Below, in pieces: positions 16,883 through 25,724 of a stretch of DNA of 64,000 bases. The stretch spans positions 124,001-188,000 of the forward strand of contig NZ_PHSO01000005.1 of assembly GCF_002870965.1 (NCBI RefSeq), given 5' to 3'. The notes beneath the pieces were generated by a model. That model was not told the DNA's origin, did not search any database, and saw only the letters and a list, made by a program, of their open reading frames with translations. A program made the position numbers and the translations under genes. Source of the DNA: Tsuneonella flava. Its GTDB lineage: Bacteria; Pseudomonadota; Alphaproteobacteria; Sphingomonadales; Sphingomonadaceae. Each line of letters starts with the position of its first letter. The stretch's first letter is position 1.

Positions 16883-18823
16883 ATGCAGATCGGCATTACT
16901 GACAGATTGGTCGATCGCGTGATCGATGTGTTGCAGCGCCTCCTCGGCCTTAGCCGAGGCGCTAAGATTTCCCTGCTTCTATCCCTCGATGCAACCCTAT
17001 GCGTGATTTCGGTATGGATCGCATTTTCCCTGCGATTGGGAGTTTGGGATCTCTGGAGCAAGCCGATTGCCATCGTCACCCTGGCCAGCCTCGCGGTCTG
17101 GCTACCGATCTTTGTTTTTCGCGGGGTGTATCGCTCAGTCTTGAGGTTCATCGGGTCGCGCACGATGGTCGGTATCGCGACATCGTGCATCTTTATGTCG
17201 CTCGCCCTTTCCCTCTTGTTGACCGTTAATCACGTCACAGGGGTACCGCGAACAATTGCTGTTTTACAACCGATGGTGTTTGCGGCGTTGCTGATGATAA
17301 GCCGGCTGTTTGCGAAGTATGTCCTGTTCGATCTTCTCAACAGGCAAGGTTTCGAAGGCACTCCCGCTCGCGTAATGATTTATGGGGCTGGATCGGCCGG
17401 GCGGCAGCTTGGACTTGCGCTGCGACATGAGCCCGGAATGTTCCTATGCGGATATATTGACGATGATGAACGTCTGGCCGGGCATCACCTTGACAATATT
17501 CGTGTATTCCACAGCGGAGATGCCGCAAAACTCGTTGAACGGCGGGACATCGACATGGTGCTACTGGCAATGCCTAGTCTGTCACGTCCCGAACGGGAAG
17601 AAAAAGTACGTATGTTCGCCGACATCAGTTGCCGCGTACTCACGCTACCCGCGGTGGGAGAGTTGGTCGATGGGCGCGTTTCTGTCAGTGATTTACGCGA
17701 AATTGAAATTGCCGATTTGTTGGGGCGCGATCCTGTTCCGCCCAACGATGTCTTGCTCCATCGCACAATCACCGGGCGCACAGTATTGATTACAGGTGCA
17801 GGCGGCTCGATCGGAAGTGAGCTCTGCCGTCAAATTGCGAAGTTACGCGCGTCGGCCATCATTCTTGTCGAAATGACCGAGTACGCACTCTATCTCATCG
17901 AAAGCGAGCTTAAGCAGGCGCAACTCTCTGGCGAAATTGAAGCTGGGACCGAAATTCACAGTGAACTGGCGAATATTGCCGACGATTCAACGACGCGCCG
18001 CCTGTTCGATCGCTGGCGCCCTGATACCGTTTTTCACGCTGCGGCGTATAAACACGTCCCCATTGTTGAGGAGAACGTTATTGCGGGCATACGCAATAAT
18101 GTTTTTGGCACTCTACAATGCGCGCAGGAAGCGAAGCGGGTGGGTGTCCAACATTTCATCCTCGTCAGCACCGACAAAGCTGTGCGCCCGACAAATATCA
18201 TGGGCGCAAGCAAGCGTATATGCGAACTGATCCTGCAGGCTTTCGCTGCGGAAGGGTCTGCAACCCGATTTGCTATGGTGCGTTTCGGCAATGTATTGGG
18301 ATCAAGCGGATCGGTGGTCCCGCGGTTCCAACAGCAGATCAGAGATGGCGGACCGGTTACCCTCACGCACCGGGATATCACGCGCTATTTCATGACAATT
18401 CCAGAGGCAGCGCAACTCGTCATCCAGGCCGGCGCGATGGCCGAAGGCGGCGAAGTCTTCGTGCTCGATATGGGGGACCCGGTCCGTATATACGATATGG
18501 CGCGCACTATGATTCATCTGTCGGGCCTGTCCGTTCGTGATGAAAGCAACCCGCAGGGCGATATCGAGATTCAGGAAATCGGGCTTCGCAAGGGCGAAAA
18601 ACTGTTCGAAGAGCTACTGATCGGCAATTCTCCCGAAAAGACGAACCACGCCCGCATTATGAGAGCCACGGAACAACGATTGTCGTGGGAAGATTTGTCT
18701 TTAAAACTCGATCAAATGGAAACAGCCATTGCCACCGGCAAAAGGGATCAGGCGCTGATGATATTGTGTGAGTTGGTGCCTGAATATACAGGTCAGCGCC
18801 CTACGCCCGCACTCATTGCCTAG
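16883..18823 (+). CDS. Membrane nucleotide-sugar 4,6-dehydratase (PglF/WbpM/CapD type)
   Basis: A 646-residue full-length member of the large membrane SDR group. Residues about 20-140 hold four membrane helices, about 140-280 a CoA-binding-like Rossmann domain (MIYGAGSAGRQLGLAL), and about 300-600 the catalytic SDR with ITGAGGSIGSELCRQI (about 303), FHAAAYKHVPIVEEN (about 383) and STDKAVRPTNIMGASKR (about 428), the last carrying the active-site Met/Lys in place of Tyr. Such enzymes convert UDP-GlcNAc to UDP-4-keto-6-deoxy-GlcNAc, the substrate for the neighbouring aminotransferase. GAGG lies eight bases before ATG 16883; a GTG at 16880 is the alternative start. Confidence 0.92.
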   Translation: MQIGITDRLVDRVIDVLQRLLGLSRGAKISLLLSLDATLCVISVWIAFSLRLGVWDLWSKPIAIVTLASLAVWLPIFVFRGVYRSVLRFIGSRTMVGIATSCIFMSLALSLLLTVNHVTGVPRTIAVLQPMVFAALLMISRLFAKYVLFDLLNRQGFEGTPARVMIYGAGSAGRQLGLALRHEPGMFLCGYIDDDERLAGHHLDNIRVFHSGDAAKLVERRDIDMVLLAMPSLSRPEREEKVRMFADISCRVLTLPAVGELVDGRVSVSDLREIEIADLLGRDPVPPNDVLLHRTITGRTVLITGAGGSIGSELCRQIAKLRASAIILVEMTEYALYLIESELKQAQLSGEIEAGTEIHSELANIADDSTTRRLFDRWRPDTVFHAAAYKHVPIVEENVIAGIRNNVFGTLQCAQEAKRVGVQHFILVSTDKAVRPTNIMGASKRICELILQAFAAEGSATRFAMVRFGNVLGSSGSVVPRFQQQIRDGGPVTLTHRDITRYFMTIPEAAQLVIQAGAMAEGGEVFVLDMGDPVRIYDMARTMIHLSGLSVRDESNPQGDIEIQEIGLRKGEKLFEELLIGNSPEKTNHARIMRATEQRLSWEDLSLKLDQMETAIATGKRDQALMILCELVPEYTGQRPTPALIA

Positions 18824-18916
18824 CGGACCAGCAGACTGTAAGCGACGCTAATCGTTGATTGCACACATCTCAACGCATAGACACCCTTTAACGAAGCATA
18901 TTGAGGACGACCTCAC

Positions 18917-20227
18917 ATGAAAATCGCTATGGTCGGCTCGGGCTATGTCGGGCTTGTCTCTGGGGCCTGTTTTGCCGATTTCGGGCACGATGTGGTCTGT
19001 ATCGACAAGGACCAGTCCAAGATCGACCGCCTTCACGACGGGATCATGCCGATCTACGAACCTGGGCTGGATTCGCTTGTTGACGCCAATGTGAAGGCGG
19101 GGCGACTTTCATTCACCACCGATCTGGCTGAGGGCATCAGGGGTGCGTCCGCCATCTTCATCGCTGTCGGCACGCCCAGTCGGCGGGGCGATGGTCATGC
19201 GGATCTGAGCTTTGTTTATGCCGTTGCTCAGGAGGTAGGCGAAAGCCTTTCGGGTGATGCTGTGGTAGTCACCAAGTCGACAGTTCCGGTCGGCACTGGC
19301 GACGAGGTCGAACGGATCATCGCGGAAACCGGTTGCCAGCATCGTGTCGCGGTGGTGTCCAACCCTGAATTCCTGCGCGAAGGCGCGGCGATTGGTGATT
19401 TCAAACGCCCGGACCGGATCGTAATCGGCGCGGAAGATGATTTCGGGCGAGATGTTATGCGGGAGGTCTATCGCCCACTGTTTCTCAATGAAGCGCCGAT
19501 CCTGTTCACTGGGCGCCGCTCGAGCGAACTGATCAAATACGCCGCCAACGCATTTTTGGCGACCAAGATCACATTCATCAACGAAATGGCCGATCTGTGC
19601 GAGAAAGTCGGCGCGAACGTGCAGGATGTGTCGCGTGGGATCGGGATGGACAACCGTATCGGCCCCAAATTCCTCCACGCCGGTCCTGGGTACGGGGGAA
19701 GCTGCTTTCCCAAGGATACGCTCGCGCTGCTCAAGACCGCTGAGGATTACGACAGCCCGGTGCGGATCGTCGAGGCTGTTGCCAAGGTCAACGAGAGCCG
19801 CAAACGCGCAATGGGCCGCAAAGTGATCGAATCGCTTGGTGGGGTCGAGGCTGCACGCGGCAAGAAAGCGGCTCTGCTGGGCCTCACCTTCAAGCCGAAT
19901 ACCGACGATATGCGCGATTCGCCCGCGATTGCCATCGCCCAGGCTCTCACCGATGCAGGCGTGAATGTTGCTGCTTACGATCCCGAAGGGATGGAGCTGG
20001 CAAAACCGCTGATGCCCAAAGTTGTCATGTGCGATGATCCATACGCAGCCATCGAAGGTGCCGACGCAGTTGCCATCGTAACGGAGTGGGACGCATTCCG
20101 TGCGCTCGATCTGGACCGGGTCAAGGAATTGGCCAATGCACCGGTCATCGTCGACCTTCGCAACATCTATCGCCCTGACGATATGCGCGCGAAGGGCTTC
20201 ACTTACACCAGCATTGGGCGCCCCTGA
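18917..20227 (+). CDS. ugd: UDP-glucose 6-dehydrogenase
   Basis: A 436-residue NAD-dependent dehydrogenase. The N-terminal Rossmann motif is VGSGYVGLVSGACFADFGHDV; TKSTVPVGTGDEV (about 120) and NPEFLREGAAIGDF (about 150) follow, and the catalytic cysteine is in GPGYGGSCFPKD (about 256-267). The C-terminal UDP-binding domain includes GLTFKPNTDDMRDSPA. It oxidises UDP-glucose to UDP-glucuronate, feeding the epimerase(s) at 7121 and 31539. GAGGA lies nine bases upstream of the ATG. It ends four bases from the stop of the convergent 2-epimerase gene and closes the + strand cluster. Confidence 0.94.
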   Translation: MKIAMVGSGYVGLVSGACFADFGHDVVCIDKDQSKIDRLHDGIMPIYEPGLDSLVDANVKAGRLSFTTDLAEGIRGASAIFIAVGTPSRRGDGHADLSFVYAVAQEVGESLSGDAVVVTKSTVPVGTGDEVERIIAETGCQHRVAVVSNPEFLREGAAIGDFKRPDRIVIGAEDDFGRDVMREVYRPLFLNEAPILFTGRRSSELIKYAANAFLATKITFINEMADLCEKVGANVQDVSRGIGMDNRIGPKFLHAGPGYGGSCFPKDTLALLKTAEDYDSPVRIVEAVAKVNESRKRAMGRKVIESLGGVEAARGKKAALLGLTFKPNTDDMRDSPAIAIAQALTDAGVNVAAYDPEGMELAKPLMPKVVMCDDPYAAIEGADAVAIVTEWDAFRALDLDRVKELANAPVIVDLRNIYRPDDMRAKGFTYTSIGRP

Positions 20228-20231
20228 GGGT

Positions 20232-21353
20232 TCAGCCCGCTAGCAGGTTGACGATCCGCGCGCTCGCCTGCCCATCTCCAAATGGGTTATGCGCGCGGGC
20301 CATCGCATCGTACGCATTGGCATCGTCAAGCAGTCGCTCTGCCTCAGCGACGATAGTATCTGCGTTTGTACCAACCAGTTTGGCGGTGCCAGCAGCAACG
20401 CCCTCCGGGCGCTCGGTCGTTTCCCGCATCACCAAGACTGGCTTGCCAAGCGCCGGTGCTTCTTCCTGCACCCCGCCGCTGTCTGTCAGCATGATGTCGC
20501 TGATCGCGATCAAACGCGCAAAGTGCGGATAATCAAGCGGTTCGATCAACGCGATATTATCGAGCCCGGCGAGCCGCTGATTCATCACGGCGCGCACATT
20601 GGGGTTAAGATGCACCGGGAAAATCACCGCCACATCGGATCTCGCGGCAAGCCGTGTGACTGCCGAAGCAATCGCTTCCAGACCTTCGCCAAAATTCTCG
20701 CGACGATGGCTGGTCATGCCAATGATCCGCTTGCCTGCGAAACGCTGCTCAAGTTCGGCCAGCCCAGCTGCGAGGTACGGCTCTCGCTCGATCCGGTCTG
20801 TGACCCAGTGAAGCGCATCGATCACGGTATTGCCGGTTATGTGGACCGTGTCCGCAGCAATATTCTCTCTCAGCAGAGCATCGGCCGCAGTCTGTGTCGG
20901 CGCGAAGTGCAGCGTAGCAAATGAACCGACGATCTTACGATTCACCTCTTCCGGCCACGGATGATAGATATTGCCGCTACGCAAACCCGCCTCGACATGA
21001 GCGACCGGTATCTGCCGATAATATGCAGCCAGACCACCCGCCATCGCGGTCGCAGTATCGCCTTGCACGATGACCCAGTCTGGCCGCTCCTCGTCCATGA
21101 CTTTGCCAAGGCCGATCAGCAGGTTGGCCGTCAGCGCATCAAGCGTTTGATTCGGCTGCATCACCGCAAGATCATGGTGCGGCGTGATGTCCGCTATCTG
21201 CAGCACCTGATCCAGCATCCCACGATGTTGCCCCGAAACAGCCACGCGCGACACGAATCGCGGATCGGCATCGAGTGCGTGAATCAACGGGAACAGCTTG
21301 ATCGCTTCGGGGCGAGTGCCGAATACGGTGAGAATTTTGCGCGGTGCAGTCAT
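20232..21353 (-). CDS. wecB: UDP-N-acetylglucosamine 2-epimerase (non-hydrolysing)
   Basis: A 373-residue GT-B-like epimerase that converts UDP-GlcNAc to UDP-ManNAc. Signatures are GTRPEAIKLFPLI at the N-terminus, HVEAGLRSGNIYHPWPEE (about residue 110), SHRRENFGEG (about 210) and LTDSGGVQEEAPALGKPVLVMRETTERPEG (about 287). The start is taken at ATG 21353; a GTG three codons earlier is also open. It is convergent with ugd. Its product could feed a ManNAcA branch through the TviB-type dehydrogenase at 8143, which would make it part of the polysaccharide locus. It may also serve other surface glycans. Confidence 0.92.
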   Translation of the reverse strand: MTAPRKILTVFGTRPEAIKLFPLIHALDADPRFVSRVAVSGQHRGMLDQVLQIADITPHHDLAVMQPNQTLDALTANLLIGLGKVMDEERPDWVIVQGDTATAMAGGLAAYYRQIPVAHVEAGLRSGNIYHPWPEEVNRKIVGSFATLHFAPTQTAADALLRENIAADTVHITGNTVIDALHWVTDRIEREPYLAAGLAELEQRFAGKRIIGMTSHRRENFGEGLEAIASAVTRLAARSDVAVIFPVHLNPNVRAVMNQRLAGLDNIALIEPLDYPHFARLIAISDIMLTDSGGVQEEAPALGKPVLVMRETTERPEGVAAGTAKLVGTNADTIVAEAERLLDDANAYDAMARAHNPFGDGQASARIVNLLAG

Positions 21354-21407
21354 GCCCGGCACATTAACTATGAATGCTTAAAAGAGCCCTAGCTCCAGCC
21401 GTGGAAA

Positions 21408-21992
21408 TCAGTGCTGCGGCGGATTGTCAGCCGCCGACTTAGCTTCGGCATCGGGCGCTGCATCGTCACGTTCCTTCTCGGCCTTGTCCAGCTGCTGCTT
21501 TTCGATTTGTTCGACGCGTGCCTGCTCCGCCGCGGCATCGGTATCGATAGTTGAGAGGCGTTCCTGCCGCGCCTTGTCTATCAACTCGCCAAACCGGATA
21601 TCGCTCGATTCCTTTTTCGCGGCATAAGCAGCATCGACCAGTGCCTGAGTACAGCCGGTGAACCCGCCTGCGCCCTTCGGTGAACAAGACATTGCCCCGA
21701 AGTTACCAACGGTTTCCAGCTTCTGAACCCGCTGGGTCCACGAGGTGTTTTCCGGGCTATCCGATGTACGGAGCGAAGATGGGATGCGGAATCGATCGCC
21801 TTCCGGCCGCCGGGCACAAACCGTAATTTCCGCTTCGGTCGATTGCGGGCATTCGTCTTCGCCATACACGATGACCATATTCACCGAATCATCGCCCGGC
21901 GCATCCTGCGCCTGATCCTGCGCCGCAGCGGGAAGCGCCCACAGCGCGGCGACGGCCAGCGTCGGAAGGGCAAGCAAACGGGCAACAGTCAT
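21408..21992 (-). CDS. Secreted hypothetical protein
   Basis: A 194-residue protein. ATG 21992 is chosen because GAGGAG sits eight bases upstream and gives a clean signal peptide (MTVARLLALPTLAVAALWALPAAAQ). The mature part begins with an acidic stretch, includes a pair of cysteines (DECPQSTEAEITVCARR, about residues 50-65) and another pair (MSCSPKGAGGFTGC, about 107-120), and ends in a highly charged helical tail (EQARVEQIEKQQLDKAEKERDDAA). The VYGEDECPQS...EITVCARRPEGDRFRIP pattern is familiar from uncharacterised secreted proteins of Sphingomonadales. Function unknown. It is the last gene of the ctpA-dsbB-coq7 run. Confidence 0.78.
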   Translation of the reverse strand: MTVARLLALPTLAVAALWALPAAAQDQAQDAPGDDSVNMVIVYGEDECPQSTEAEITVCARRPEGDRFRIPSSLRTSDSPENTSWTQRVQKLETVGNFGAMSCSPKGAGGFTGCTQALVDAAYAAKKESSDIRFGELIDKARQERLSTIDTDAAAEQARVEQIEKQQLDKAEKERDDAAPDAEAKSAADNPPQH

Positions 21993-22057
21993 CGGTCGAA
22001 CTCCTCGAAATCGTCGGTCAGCGTATCCATCGTCACTACTGAACCGCCTCTTAAACT

Positions 22058-22579
22058 CTAGATACGCTCCGCCAGCCGGATAGCAAGGCGACACCCAAGC
22101 CGGATCGCGCCTGACAGCAACGGATAGGCGGGCGCCTGTTCTGCCCCGGCCGCCAACGCGGCATCGCGGTGTTCGCGTTCATCATCGCGAAATTCCTCGA
22201 TCATGTCGGCAAGCTCCGGATCATGTCCATCTACCTTCAGCTCTTCGAGCTGAGCGGTGTAATGCAGGTCGATCTCGGTTTCGACCGCAGCTGTACAAGC
22301 CATCGCCGCTTTCGGGCCGATCAGCGCAGTCCCTGCGCCCAGCGCGAACCCGGCAACCGACCAGAATGGTTGCAACAATGTCGGGCGCACACCGCGCCGG
22401 GCCATCAGCGCGTCGAACCGCGCGCGGTGATCTGCTTCCTGCTGAGCCATGCCGGCGATCTCACCAGCCCCCGGCGCGCGATCTCCCATGACGGCCAGCT
22501 GCCCGGCATATATGCGCGTCGCGCCATATTCCCCCGCCTGGTCAACGCGGATCATTCGAGCGGTGTCGGGCCGATTCAC
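22058..22579 (-). CDS. coq7: 3-demethoxyubiquinol 3-hydroxylase, Coq7 type
   Basis: A 173-residue di-iron hydroxylase of ubiquinone synthesis, catalysing the last ring hydroxylation at the inner membrane. Iron-ligand motifs are visible: VDQAGEYGATRIYAGQ (Glu about 17), QQEADHRARF (E..H about 48), CTAAVETEIDLHY (about 97) and EFRDDEREHRDAA (about 138). The start is GTG 22579, which overlaps the dsbB stop as GTGA and has GGGAG seven bases upstream; the longer open frame runs into dsbB and is not real. Two proline- and glycine-rich hydrophobic segments (about 65-90) probably mediate monotopic membrane binding. Confidence 0.92.
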   Translation of the reverse strand: MNRPDTARMIRVDQAGEYGATRIYAGQLAVMGDRAPGAGEIAGMAQQEADHRARFDALMARRGVRPTLLQPFWSVAGFALGAGTALIGPKAAMACTAAVETEIDLHYTAQLEELKVDGHDPELADMIEEFRDDEREHRDAALAAGAEQAPAYPLLSGAIRLGCRLAIRLAERI

Positions 22580-23055
22580 AACGTATCTCCCTTGCGCCGC
22601 CCCAACAGCCAAAGGACTGCCAGACCACCAAAGGTCGAGATCAGAAAATTGTATCCGGCCAGAGAAATGCCAAACAGACTCCACTGCACCTCGTCACAGC
22701 GGATCAGGGGTGCATTCATGATTGCATCGAGAGGATCGCCACCGCCCAGCGCAGTTGCGGAACAGGCGGTATGGCCCTGCCACCAACCATATTCGACACC
22801 GGCATGATAGGCTCCAATCAGACCCGAAACGATTATCGCCAGCCCCGCCAGTGCAATCCACATTCGCCGTGGCGGCGTAACAAATGACAGCAAAGCGAAC
22901 GCCAGTGCCGCAAAATGCGGATAGCGTTGCCACCAGCACATCTCACACGGATATAAGCCGAAGACGTACTGGCCGATATAGGCCCCGCCTAGCAAACCCA
23001 CGGGGAGGAGCAGCGCAAGAATCTGCGCCTGTCTTTCACTGGCTAAACGTGCCAT
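22576..23055 (-). CDS. dsbB: Disulfide bond formation protein B
   Basis: A 159-residue inner-membrane oxidase with four helices that reoxidises DsbA and passes electrons to quinone. The first periplasmic loop has the redox pair in YPCEMCWWQR (about residues 33-42); the second has cysteines in GHTACSATALGG and IRCDEVQW. The ATG at 23055 has GGAAGGA upstream; seven extra residues from an upstream frame are not needed. Its start lies five bases downstream of the ctpA stop and its stop overlaps the coq7 start, so ctpA-dsbB-coq7 form one operon. Confidence 0.9.
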   Translation of the reverse strand: MARLASERQAQILALLLPVGLLGGAYIGQYVFGLYPCEMCWWQRYPHFAALAFALLSFVTPPRRMWIALAGLAIIVSGLIGAYHAGVEYGWWQGHTACSATALGGGDPLDAIMNAPLIRCDEVQWSLFGISLAGYNFLISTFGGLAVLWLLGRRKGDTL

Positions 23056-23059
23056 CGAA

Positions 23060-24397
23060 TCAGTCCTTCCGCGCAATATTGCCCGATGTTGTACGGCGCA
23101 GCGTCTTCAAGGCATAATCGAGCTGGAAATCCTCGATCCCCTTCGCCTTCAGTTCTTCGGCTGTCTGCTGGAAGCGCGGATCGGCTTTCTTGTCCCTTTC
23201 CATATCCTTGTCCTTCAGCGCCGCTTCGTTGACGAGATGGCCGCGCAAATCGGATTCGCGCAGGCTCATCTTCTCACGCTTGGCAAGGTCGGGATCGGAA
23301 AGCTGCGGCACGATCACGTCGGGTTCAATGCCGCCTTCCTGCACCGAATGGCCGGAAGGAGTATAGTACCGCGCAGTCGTCAGTTTAAGCGCAGCATCCT
23401 TACCCAGCGGCAGCAATGTCTGCACACTGCCCTTCCCGAAGCTGCGCTCGCCCATAATCATTGCCCGGTGGTGATCCTGCAGCGCACCGGCGACAATTTC
23501 GCTGGCAGACGCCGAACCTTCATCGATCAGCACGATCATCGGCACGTTCTTCGCCATATCGCCGCGATAGACGGTTTCGGCATCGTATGTGATCGATTCG
23601 CCTTTCGCCCGGCCCCGCTGCGACACGATCGCCCCATCGGTCAGGAACAGATCGGACAATGCGACCGCTTCATCCAGAGAGCCGCCCGGATTACGCCGGA
23701 GGTCGAGCACCAGACCATTCAACCGGCCTTTCGCTTCTGCCTTCATCTTCTCGTATGCGGAGAACACATCGGAACCCACATCGCGCGAAAACTCGTTGAC
23801 GGAAATATAGCCGATATTGCCCGACTTCAGTTCGGACGTGACGGGCTCCAGTTCGATAACGCCGCGCGTTACCGTTACATCGAACGGTTCGTCGCTACCG
23901 GGACGATAGATCGTGAGGCGGATTTTGGTGCCCGCCTCGCCACGCATCTGCGCCACGGCATCATCCAGACTGCCGCCGTAAATCAGCTTGCCATCAAGGT
24001 GGGTGATATAGTCACCGGCCTTGATGCCTGCCTTATCAGCAGGACTGCCTTTGAACGGGGAGACAATCTTGACCGCGCCGTCGTCCATCACGACCGACAG
24101 GCCGAGCCCCGAATAGTTGCCATCGATCATCGTCTCCAGCCGCTGGAGATCGCCACCATCGAGATAGGCCGAATGCGGATCGAGGCTGGCCAGCATCCCG
24201 TCGATCGCCCCACGTACCAGTTTATCGTCGGACACGGGATCGACATAGCTTGCCTTGATACGGTTATAGACCGCGAACAGCTTCGCAAATTCCGGGCTCG
24301 CGCGGCTATCTACCTGAGCAAAACCAGCGGTAGTTGCAGGAACAAGAGCGACCGCCGTGACAAGTGCAGCGGAGCGGACGAGGGCGGCAAATTTCAT
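23060..24397 (-). CDS. ctpA: S41-family carboxyl-terminal protease
   Basis: A 445-residue periplasmic protease. A signal peptide (FAALVRSAALVTAVALVPATTAGFAQ) follows ATG 24397. A PDZ domain is at about 85-170 (GLGLSVVMDDGAVKIVSPFKGSPADKAGIKAGD). The catalytic S41 core has LRRNPGGSLDEAVALSDLFL and the Ser in DEGSASASEIVAGALQD, with the partner Lys in GERSFGKGSVQ. Family members cleave peptidoglycan hydrolases and other envelope proteins at the C-terminus. It sits directly downstream of the EnvC-like gene, a conserved neighbourhood in proteobacteria. The longer frame reaching back into envC is ignored because it would bury the signal peptide. Confidence 0.93.
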   Translation of the reverse strand: MKFAALVRSAALVTAVALVPATTAGFAQVDSRASPEFAKLFAVYNRIKASYVDPVSDDKLVRGAIDGMLASLDPHSAYLDGGDLQRLETMIDGNYSGLGLSVVMDDGAVKIVSPFKGSPADKAGIKAGDYITHLDGKLIYGGSLDDAVAQMRGEAGTKIRLTIYRPGSDEPFDVTVTRGVIELEPVTSELKSGNIGYISVNEFSRDVGSDVFSAYEKMKAEAKGRLNGLVLDLRRNPGGSLDEAVALSDLFLTDGAIVSQRGRAKGESITYDAETVYRGDMAKNVPMIVLIDEGSASASEIVAGALQDHHRAMIMGERSFGKGSVQTLLPLGKDAALKLTTARYYTPSGHSVQEGGIEPDVIVPQLSDPDLAKREKMSLRESDLRGHLVNEAALKDKDMERDKKADPRFQQTAEELKAKGIEDFQLDYALKTLRRTTSGNIARKD

Positions 24398-24477
24398 GTA
24401 CTGCGTCGATCCCTTTAAAATGTTGTCCCTTACTATCCGAGCAGAGGGCTTAATGCCAGATGAGGATCGTCGGACGA

Positions 24478-25704
24478 TCAACGGACATGGTCGAGCGGAT
24501 TTATCGCCGCCCCACCCTTTCGCAACTCGAATGTGACAATTGCGTGCCCGGTTCCTGCAACGCCGATCGGCGCACCTGCCACGAGTTCGTCACCCACTGC
24601 CACATCGGCGCGAGCCAGGCCGGTCACAACACTGGTGAAGCCATTGGGGTGTTCTATAATCACGATCCGGTCAAACCCACGATATGGCCCTGCAAATGCG
24701 ACGCGCCCTTCGGCAGGAGCCACCACTTGCGCTCTATCGACAGGGGCCAGCGATATGCCAGTGGCGCGTACGCCGCCAACACCTGCCTCCCCGAATCCGG
24801 AAACCGTGCGCCCGACCACCGGAAGCTGAAACCGCATTTGCGGATTTGCCGCATCGCTCGGCCTGGCGGCGGGCTCCGCCACTTTTACAGCATCGCCCCG
24901 CCCCGGCCGCAGAACAGGGCCTGGCAGCGCCGCAAGCTGACGGCGCAACATTCCGGCAGCGTCGAGTTGCCCCACCAGCGCATCGAGATCACGGGCCTGC
25001 TCCGCCAGCGCAAGTGCGCGCTCCGCCTCCCGAGCGGCATCCCCGCTTGCCTTGCGCGATGCGAGGCGTTGCCGGGATTCGACTGCTGCCAGCTGGCGGC
25101 GGCGATTGCTCAGGGCCGCCTCGCTTTTCTTAAGAGCCGCGAGTGCCTGCGCCGCTTCGGCGACGATGCGGTCACGGCGTGCAATTTCCCCCCGCAATGC
25201 AGCAGTGCGCTTGCGAACTTCAGGAATCGTTGTTTCAAGCACAGCGCGTAAATACACTGTTTCGCGAAGCGACCCTGGCTTGAATACCGACAAGGCGAGT
25301 GGGCGCATGGCCATTTTCTGCAGCGCACCGGTCAGCCGCACCAATGGACCTCGGCGAACCGCCAGCCGCGCATCGAGCGCAGCACGCTGCTTCCCGACAA
25401 TAGCTATACGCGCCTGCGCCGCCGCAATTCCCGCTTCATCTTGCTGGACACGGGCCGCGATGGCAGCGGCTTCCTGAGCGCTCTTGTCTGCTACGGCGCG
25501 TGCTTCGCGCGCGCGCTGCTCCAGCTTTTCCGCCCGCGCTGCAGCGGCACGCCCATCCGCTTGCGCTTTCGCCAGTGCGCGCTGCGCCTCTCCTGCATCG
25601 GTATAGGTTTCGGACGCCCGCTGCGCGATCGCATCGCTAGCGAGCCAGCCGCCCAGGGCGAGCAAGACTATGGCGATCACAGCAAAGAGCGGGCGTGGCG
25701 TCAT
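24478..25704 (-). CDS. envC: Murein hydrolase activator EnvC-like, degenerate LytM domain
   Basis: A 408-residue periplasmic protein. The start at ATG 25704 gives a signal/anchor segment (LFAVIAIVLLALGGWLASDAIA). A long coiled coil rich in Ala, Arg, Gln and Glu covers about residues 30-250, and the last 110 residues are a LytM/M23 fold. Active M23 enzymes have HxGxD and HxH zinc ligands; here the corresponding places read ISLAPVDRAQ and IVTFELRKGG, so the zinc site is absent. That is the hallmark of EnvC-type activators, which switch on amidases at the division septum. It lies between rlmH and ctpA in the expected order. Confidence 0.88.
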   Translation of the reverse strand: MTPRPLFAVIAIVLLALGGWLASDAIAQRASETYTDAGEAQRALAKAQADGRAAAARAEKLEQRAREARAVADKSAQEAAAIAARVQQDEAGIAAAQARIAIVGKQRAALDARLAVRRGPLVRLTGALQKMAMRPLALSVFKPGSLRETVYLRAVLETTIPEVRKRTAALRGEIARRDRIVAEAAQALAALKKSEAALSNRRRQLAAVESRQRLASRKASGDAAREAERALALAEQARDLDALVGQLDAAGMLRRQLAALPGPVLRPGRGDAVKVAEPAARPSDAANPQMRFQLPVVGRTVSGFGEAGVGGVRATGISLAPVDRAQVVAPAEGRVAFAGPYRGFDRIVIIEHPNGFTSVVTGLARADVAVGDELVAGAPIGVAGTGHAIVTFELRKGGAAINPLDHVR

Positions 25705-25724
25705 GGCGTCCGCCTCATGCCCGA

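Noticed and set aside
18824-18916. Possible promoter TTGATT-17-TAGACA before ugd
   Set aside because: Both hexamers are poor matches and ugd may simply be transcribed with the dehydratase gene.
23237-24418. 393-residue plus-strand frame opposite ctpA
   Set aside because: Shadow of a protease with intact catalytic motifs.
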